Origin: Bryoerythrophyllum caledonicum
Taxonomy: Eukaryota; Streptophyta; Bryopsida; Pottiales; Pottiaceae
DNA length: 64,000 nt
Direction of reading: 5' to 3'
Assembly (NCBI GenBank): GCA_963971425.1
Contig: OZ020517.1
Span: 31,964,734 to 32,028,733, forward strand
Part shown: positions 57,157-64,000 of the stretch, one piece after another
Numbering within the stretch: position 1 is the first letter of the stretch
Layout: every line of letters starts with the position of its first letter
Position numbers and translations under genes: made by a program
The notes under the pieces: generated by a model
The model's input: the letters and a program-made list of their open reading frames with translations, nothing else
Told to the model about the DNA's origin: nothing
Databases searched by the model: none

Positions 57157-58879
57157 AGTCTGGACTCAGCTGGCGGCAGCTGCCGCTTATCGGACTCTGC
57201 ACAAGTATCAGGACTCTACCCTGGTAGCTTTATATTCTAGAAGAATGTCTTACTTGTGATACTGAATGTGTTTTGAATTTCTAGGTAGTGATAGTACACA
57301 GGTATTGTTTGGGAAATATTTGGTAGATGTATTTAGGGAAGTTGGAGGAGCGTTTTCTTCAGAAAATTTCTGTCTTGGTGGCCAGTGCTGCCATCGGTTT
57401 ATTCCCCAAGCTCCCGCACCGTTACTATGCGAGAGTTTGTACCTATGTCTCTTTCGAATATGATCATTTCTCAAGTTTGTGATTGAATGTATCATACTTT
57501 GTATAGAATGGAGAGTGTGTGTGCCAGTATTGCAATGCTGTTGGTGAGCGTGCAAGCACTTGTGTCTTCATGTGCGACAGAAAGCCATAGATGCATGTTT
57601 CCATAAACAGACCACGTTCACTGCCAGTTCCACAAACACAGAATTACGCCCATTCCTGATTGTCAGAGGGCAAAAGATTAATTTGTGAAGTCAAGCTGAG
57701 AAACCAAGAGTTACCCCTTTTCGTCAATTTTAATCAGTAAAATTAGTATTATGATTGCAATAATCAGATCGAGCTAAAATTCATGGTACTTGATATGTCC
57801 TCTACTTCGTTCTCAAAGGTGGCATGAACTACTTCTAAATTGAGTTTGGAGACCACCAGACTCTTCTACGCTCAAGGAGGATACTTGGTAGAGGCAACAC
57901 CAGAATGCGCTTCTAGAATACGAAACCAGATCGCCGTATAATTTGCAGAATTATGCAGCAAGATCTGAAATCAGTACTGAACCGCCCATCAGTGGCAGAA
58001 TTTGTTTCTGAGAAGTCGCTGAACAAGAGAAAGGCCACTGCTCCGGCAAAGTCAGGTTGTATGGGTACCCAAAAAGCCCTTGGGAGATGATATGTCGGTT
58101 TGGAGCTTGAAGATGCGTGCCATTTTGAAGCAAAAGGGCAAGGGCAAAGACGGAAGCTAAAAGACTCCCAAGAGTTTCCCACCCACAATCGACGGCGAAT
58201 CTTTGACCGAGATACAATTTGGAAGAATGTTATGGCATGTTGATTATTTTTGCTACCTATGTCTGATGATTTGGTGGATATTGCTGTAGAGCACACTGAT
58301 CTAGCACAAGCATGGAAGGCGCTGAAGGACCAGTTCTTGTTTTTGCGGGAGTTCTGTTTGGAGTTGTTTCACTCGGCCCTTGATATGTACTCTCAGTGCT
58401 AACTTCCATAGCCTCGTCAGTTAGTGATTCCAATCCTCCATGAATTTGATTGAGAAAAGACACCAACAGCTGGAGATAAAATCACATTTGATAACGGAGG
58501 CTATATAAGATACTAGCATATTGAACTGATTGAAGAGTGATCAAGCAATCAGCGAAACATTGCCACAGACTCTCGTCACTAAGACAATTGGCAACACTAA
58601 ATCAAGAACATCGAAAATGATCTCATCTCTATTCTATTAGAGCAGGCAATCAAACAACAAGATCCTCCAATTCGCATCCTTAGATGACTCCTCGCTTATT
58701 ATGCTCAAGCTCCAATCTCATTTTCTACAACAAAATCGTGCCACTATGGTATCCATCTTTCCGAACCCAAACCCTTGTAACACAATCCAAAACCACACAC
58801 TCTTCCTACAATCCAAGATATCTACAATCCGCTAGCGCACATAGACATAGCATGTCTGCTAAATTTAATTTGCACTTAA
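57157..58879. other. intergenic DNA without recognised gene
   Basis: The first part is the 3' UTR and flank of the preceding gene. Frames at 57913-58296 (minus) show no domain and overlap in two phases. Nothing else is supported. Confidence 0.5.
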
Positions 58880-59179
58880 CCCTTTAGCATCGATAGCGCC
58901 ATTTCAGGGTCGGTGTGGCCTATTTTTCGTCCTTTATGAAGAATTCATAACTCTTCTTGCTTTCTGGTCTTCTACGCGTTTGTTGCCCCATTGATCATGC
59001 TTCAACTCCCACAAATAGCATCTTGATTGGTGCAAGCATCACCAAATTATAATGATTTCAGTGAAACAAAATCGTAGATTTCTTCGCTGAAATGTACTCG
59101 GGGCGTAGATGAAAATTTGTGTCATCTAGAACAGCTGTAGATATTCTCCAACCAGAATACCCTTATTGGCCTTAAAGGG
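58880..59179. mobile_element. TTAA-type non-autonomous element (300 bp)
   Basis: Flanked by TTAA at 58876-58879 and 59180-59183. It starts ccctttagca and ends ccttaaaggg; the inverted match is eight bases with drift. No coding frame. Confidence 0.68.
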
Positions 59180-59183
59180 TTAA

Positions 59184-59964
59184 TAATGCCAATTAATTCG
59201 CACCTCATAAAAAGACCAAAAGAAGCACACAAACGAGAACAAGAAATCTTTGTAGAAGCATTTAACAACACCTCAAGCACAAGCACTTCTCACAACTGCC
59301 AAAATGCACAATAGTTAATGCCTCCATCACCTCGCCGAAATTCCTGTACTCCTCACTACACACATTCACAATGCACTCAAGAGTATCCAAAGCACAAACA
59401 AATTCTCATCTCCACACCAAATCCACTCCGGAAAGCAACTCAAATAGAAACTCTGATAAATCCAGCATTACCTAGTGCTACGGATCGCAACAGGGATTGA
59501 ATGCAGCGCACACTGTACCAGAGCAAAACGTGGAGAGCTTAGGGACACTTCACACCAAATCCACGGTCGAGAGTCCATTGATTTCCACCAATGAGATTGC
59601 TCAAATGGCCAAAATCTGACCTCTTGGTCTTCACATCAAAGGCCAAAGTCCACAGGCCTTCGTCCTCCATGTGCCTAGTACTTGGCAAACACTTACAAAG
59701 AGTTTTGGCGCTAAAGTGACGGCCTCTCAAGTGCAAACTCGGGTCGCCGTTTTTGGCCAACCCAAATTTCCTTCAAGAGTCCGTCAACTTCCTTCAATTC
59801 ATATTATTTAATATATTTTTCTAGCCAAAAATTTTGGCCTCTCACCATTGTTTGGGCTGAAATTTGACAGACGGACTCTCAACTCCGCCTGGTGTGAAGT
59901 AGCCCTTTAAATGTAGCCATCCAATACTACGTCCACCTGGTCAGAAAGATATTCGTATAGTATG
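59184..59964. other. intergenic DNA
   Basis: No recognised gene. The sequence is composed of short random frames. Confidence 0.5.
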
Positions 59965-60230
59965 GCCAAAAGAAAAAGCACAACACCCTACGCCATGGTC
60001 GCTTTCGTACATAATCAATTCAAAATGGGGAGTTGTTCAAAATTTTGGACAAGATTTTTGGCTAGGCGATACCCATGTAATACCAAGGTGACATCCATGT
60101 TATATCTAGGTGATATCCTCCCAATATCTATGTGATACCCATTTTGTCCGAAACACCCGTGTGGTGAAAACTAATTATTTTGACAAACGGGTGTTGAAAG
60201 TGAACACTTGGTACAGTATACAACTCCCTC
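59965..60230 (+). repeat. dispersed repeat, copy 3
   Basis: Homologous to 40912-41190 in the same orientation (aattcaaaatgggg, ggctaggcgatacccatgtaata, gtgatatcc, ttgtccgaaacacc, ggtgttgaaagtgaac). Confidence 0.8.
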
Positions 60231-61687
60231 ACCCTCTAAAAATTTCCTCTTTAGTTAATTTCTACCATATTTTGGACCGATGGTGATAAACTTAACATAT
60301 TCATTGGAAGCGGATAAACTTAACATACGTGATAAACTTAACATATTCACTTAACACCACTTCCTTACAAGTGTCATGTTCCGCCCCCAAATCTAGCCAT
60401 GTTCCGCATACCGGTATTCACTGACTGCCAAGAGGAGTTGAATTTCCTTACCTCGTTGATCTGTTAAAAAGCCTTGTTTTTAGTTTCCACAAATTCTTTC
60501 TTCTCGTCCTTTACTTTAGAAAAAGCATGTTCAACCGTTGTTTTTATTAAGATTAAGATTCTGTCGACTGACTACCATTTGTTAAGCGCTTCCTCGTGGG
60601 TTGAATTGAAAGTCTCAACCGAAGTATCTAAAAGGAACCAATGATCTATTTGCACTTGGAGGTTTGCACATCCTTCAAAGTTCCCTATATCTATGTATGG
60701 AAACTGGGTAAATTGAAAATCTTTTCGCACTGGAGGATAGAAAAATATGCAAGAAGTTAAGGTTCTTGAAAGTAGGAAATTGTACGTACCACCAAACCAT
60801 TTTACAAATAAGCTAAAGTACCACTACTGTACTTGCATAGTGCCTTCCATATATTTGTCATTATGGCATTGACTTGTAGATACTAAGGGTACATATGTTC
60901 ATGTTCAAAAGAATTGTGACGTTCCAAGCATTTGCGCAGATAATTTCTACCTCCATCCATACCTCCCGGTGCAAACATACCTCAACCCTTACATGTTGGA
61001 GCCTATGACCGTGGAAAATTCCCAAATGTCATTCAATAGTGTGCTTTAATTTTCATTCAATATTTGTGTTAATTTTAATATTTCATTTTTCAAAGATGCA
61101 ATCACATGTTCTCATAGTGTCACAAAAATCTCAGATTTTTTTTGTGGAAATTTGAAATTATTGTGATTTCCTTTAGAAAAAAGTGAAGAAAACTCATATT
61201 AAATAGAAACTGTGCTTTAAAATTCTGAAATCTCTCTAGACGTGCACATCATAGTGCCAAAACTTGTGGTGTAAATGAAACTTCCGTTTTTAGCTAAAAA
61301 CTGGAAACTAGTTATAGGTCCAAATTCAAAATGCAATAACTTAGTCAATTTTACGTATTTTTCAAAATTTCAAATTGACATGGAAACTAGACTTCATAAA
61401 CTTCATTTCACTAGTTGGATTCAAGTTCAAAAAAATCTATTGAATGTATCAAATTCAGATTTAGAGCTAAAACAAAAAGTTTCTCAAATCAATTACATTG
61501 AGATCCGTGTCACAAACATTTTCTTTCTTAGATAAAACATGATTACCTCAATGAGGCAAGTTTCATCATCATCTAATGCCTATACATTGAATAAATTCTA
61601 AAAAAAAAAAATTGGATAAAAAACGACCATTTATGTCATCCGAGAAGCCAATTTCGTAAGCCAGAAATTGGCTGCTCCAGCGTTTAA
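60231..61687. other. AT-rich intergenic DNA
   Basis: No gene recognised; the longest frame (61275-61535, plus) is AT-rich and has no domain. Confidence 0.6.
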
Positions 61688-62612
61688 CCCCTAAAGGACC
61701 ACGACCTAATTCGCTCTAAAATCAGTCCAAAACTGCCACTGTCAAAAAGAGACATGAAAATCACATTTTAAAGTTAATTTTGGGTTTTCAACCGTAAGAT
61801 CTTAAAATAGACTTCCATATAAACATGCCATCAAATTTTGGTTGCAATCCACCGCACGGATTGATAGATTTTAGTGTTTAAAGTCAAAACAATGGTTCAT
61901 TTTCATCCCTGCGTTGAGTAGATCAGCTGACTTTGACTTCATTTTGTATCAAATTTTTGCATTGTACAAGGTCTAAATCTTTTACCATTGTCTTAAGCAT
62001 GATGTTATTTCCCAACACACCAATTTTTAGAGGTAAAAAAGAGGTGTAGCATATTCAAAACAAGTGTGCAAGGAGTGGAGGTTCAAAAATTGCCATTTCA
62101 CGTTTTATTTTTTTGTGAACTACGTATGTTTTCAAATGATAATCCAAACGGTCAATAAGAAGGTTTTCACCATATATTGTTGTTGAAAAATAACAAAGTG
62201 AAAAATATGAAGATCTCTAGGTTTTATGTAGAAAAGATGAAGTTTTTTTCCCCCGTTGCCTGACAATGTGTGAAAATGTTTGACTTGGAATAAAATGCCT
62301 TTTTACACTAAAGACAAGAACTTATTTTGAAAATTTCTAGAAAAGGAAATATTCTTTATATGTGTGAAAAATCTCAATGTCAATAGAAACTTTTGTCAAA
62401 ATTTTTGGAGGTGCCCGAAGTCCCACTTTTGGCTTTAAGTGGTACTAACTTTCAAACCACAAATCCAAAAAAAAAATTTAAAAAAATTCCATGAAGCTCT
62501 TATCAGATCCTATCTTGAAAAAAAAATTCAATGAAAAAGGGTTTTTTTTCGAATTGTAGGTACATGCCCAAAATCCAAAATGACCCCGGGGGGACGTTTG
62601 GTCCTTTAGGGG
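61688..62612. mobile_element. TTAA-type element, ~930-bp family, copy C
   Basis: Flanked by TTAA at 61684-61687 and 62613-62616, with perfect 13-bp inverted ends cccctaaaggacc and ggtcctttagggg. The interior is homologous to copies A and B. It sits directly beside a LINE 3' tail. Confidence 0.9.
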
Positions 62613-62623
62613 TTAAGGGTAAA

Positions 62624-62850
62624 GAAGAAGGACTGCAGCTTCGGAGGGAGGTCGGCGTGAACACCGTGTCTGTACGTTTCCACCACGAAGTCGGAGGGAG
62701 GCCGGCTTGATCAGAGTGTCTGTACGTTTCCACCACGAAGTCGGAGGGAGGCCGACTTGATCAGAGTGTCTGTACGTTTCCACCACTAAGTCGATTAGTA
62801 GTATGGAACTACTTCCTCTCTCGAGGATAGACACTGTCTCTACAAGTAGT
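62624..62850 (-). mobile_element. LINE 3' tail fragment with 50-bp triplication
   Basis: On the plus strand it begins aagaagaag (the complement of the LINE (ctt)n tail) and includes gtgtctgtacgtttccaccac and ggaactacttcctctctcgagg, matching 16262-16375, the 3' UTR of the long LINE. A 50-bp unit is repeated three times (62641-62690, 62691-62740, 62741-62790). The homology ends near 62850; no LINE coding sequence follows. Confidence 0.82.
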
Positions 62851-62899
62851 CCTAAGACAAGAGGAGAAGATGCAATAACTTAGAGCCAAACTCTCCGAG

Positions 62900-64000
62900 A
62901 TGGCCCCCAAGGTTCGAGGTGTAGCGGAGAAGCTTCGAGTTGTAGCAGAGAGTTTTCATGAGTCTGTAATGCGGAATTCTCTTGCTGCTTTTACCTCCGG
63001 GAACGTGGGGCAGCTTCAAGCTGCTCTAGATGAGCTTGTAGAAATATTAGACGTCAAGGTTTCACCTCAAAGTACGGCGGAGCCTGGTGTCTCTATTGTT
63101 GTGAATATTTTGCCTGAAGATGTCCCTCAGGTTGATGCAAATGAGCCTGTAGATGTCCGTAAGGTTGTTGTGGATGTTATGCGAGCTGTAGATGAAGTCC
63201 TTCAGTGTGTGAAGAATAGTCCTGCTGATCTAGTAAGTAGGGCTGCAGGATATGTTACAGCTTTTGCTTTGCATAAAAACAAGATTCTGTACGTCGCCCA
63301 GGTTGTAGCTGCACAGGCTGCTGCTACGTGTCTTGAGCAGGTTGCACTCAGGTTGCAGGGTTACAGGTCTGTGGAAGTGGTGGCAAAACTCCGGGTTGCC
63401 ACGGAGAAGGTTTCAGATGCTACGAAGAAGGTTTTAGGTGTCCTGGATGACGTTCCTGCAGATCCCACAGCTACCGTGCCACACGTCGACGCGAGCGCGG
63501 CCATAGCGGATGTTATAAAAGCTGCACAAGAGTTTCAGAGTCTTGGAGCTCAGGCTTCGAACAATGTCGACGTGACTGTCAAGGGAAAGCAGTACCTGCT
63601 ATGTGCTGTCACCGAACTTCGAGTTGCGACACACAAGGCTCAACTTTACGTCAAGGTCGAGATTGCGAAATCTCTTTCGCAGGAGGTTCAGAATGCTGCG
63701 ACAGAGTTCAGCGATTCGGTAAATCAAAAAGGTCTTGCTGCTGCATACACGGACATAGGCATAAGCAGGCTCCGATCTGCTACGAGCAGCCTTCTAGCCG
63801 GTCTTAACCTTCCAGCTGCTGCCACAGAGCTTACGTATGATGCAGTCAACATTTTAAGTGCTCTAGATGAGATAAAATGTGCTGCAAGTGGATTTCACTC
63901 TGTTAGATCGGATGAGGAGTTTCCAGGTCTGCTGGTGCGTATTCGCGCTGCTACAGATACGGTTTTACTTGGCAACAAGATTCTAGGTGCTGCACAGGAA
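62900..64000 (+). CDS. uncharacterised Ala/Val-rich helical repeat protein, runs off right edge
   Basis: From ATG 62900 one frame is open for 367 codons to the last base of the window with no stop, while other frames are broken; this is far beyond chance. The protein is Ala-, Val- and Leu-rich and predicted mostly helical. A short motif recurs at the start of helical blocks: LRVVAES (residues 12-18), MRAVDEV (94-100), LRVATEK (164-170), LRVATHK (240-246), LRSATSS (291-297) and IRAATDT (348-354), spaced about 50-80 residues apart. There is no signal peptide, membrane segment or known domain that I recognise. It starts ~50 bp after a LINE tail that points the other way, so it may belong to an element or to a host gene. 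Confidence 0.7.
   Translation, partial: MAPKVRGVAEKLRVVAESFHESVMRNSLAAFTSGNVGQLQAALDELVEILDVKVSPQSTAEPGVSIVVNILPEDVPQVDANEPVDVRKVVVDVMRAVDEVLQCVKNSPADLVSRAAGYVTAFALHKNKILYVAQVVAAQAAATCLEQVALRLQGYRSVEVVAKLRVATEKVSDATKKVLGVLDDVPADPTATVPHVDASAAIADVIKAAQEFQSLGAQASNNVDVTVKGKQYLLCAVTELRVATHKAQLYVKVEIAKSLSQEVQNAATEFSDSVNQKGLAAAYTDIGISRLRSATSSLLAGLNLPAAATELTYDAVNILSALDEIKCAASGFHSVRSDEEFPGLLVRIRAATDTVLLGNKILGAAQE

Overview
The window looks like nuclear DNA from a non-seed streptophyte (a charophyte alga, bryophyte, lycophyte or fern). The signs are spliceosomal introns with GT-AG borders, TTTAGGG-type telomere-like repeats, AT-rich repeat-laden intergenic DNA, and a clear CCDC103/DNAAF19 gene, which implies motile cilia (flagellate sperm). 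The species cannot be fixed from the sequence alone. About 200 bases (50774-50973) are an assembly gap.

Layout. 1-1826 (-): an MULE-like transposase frame running off the left edge. 2844-11110 (+): a large 11-exon gene joining a ParB-like domain to a DNA N4/N6-methyltransferase-like domain; all splice sites and phases fit, but five in-frame stops interrupt it. 11.1-14.1 kb: low-complexity DNA and a possible LTR fossil. 14.1-15.5 kb (+): a 5'-truncated LINE. 16239-29263 (-): a 13-kb, near-complete copy of the same LINE family, flanked by an exact 13-bp target-site duplication. It has ORF1 (coiled coil), then a second ORF with three 2A-like motifs, APE endonuclease, reverse transcriptase, RNase H and a zinc motif. 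31-35 kb: telomere-like tracts, a (CT)n tract and a decayed Tc1-like transposon. 36.8-40 kb: a compact island of host genes, namely a tail-anchored J-domain protein (-), CCDC103 (+) and a LYR-motif mitochondrial protein (-). 43.7-46.9 kb (-): an intact 1063-codon DDE-like (DUF7869-type) gene. 50-57 kb: sparse host sequence, including a leucine-rich-repeat first exon and a small two-exon gene with a VDPNATY motif. 61.7-64 kb: a TTAA element, a LINE 3' tail with a 50-bp triplication, and an open frame of at least 367 codons running off the right edge.

Scattered through the whole window are at least eight non-autonomous elements that begin CCC and end GGG and sit between TTAA or TTAA-like tetranucleotides (piggyBac-like organisation). 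They explain much of the otherwise empty DNA.

The most unusual items are the very long LINE with serial 2A-like motifs, the intron-rich eukaryotic ParB/methyltransferase fusion whose splice sites survive although its frame is stopped five times, and the unrecognised helical repeat protein at the right edge.
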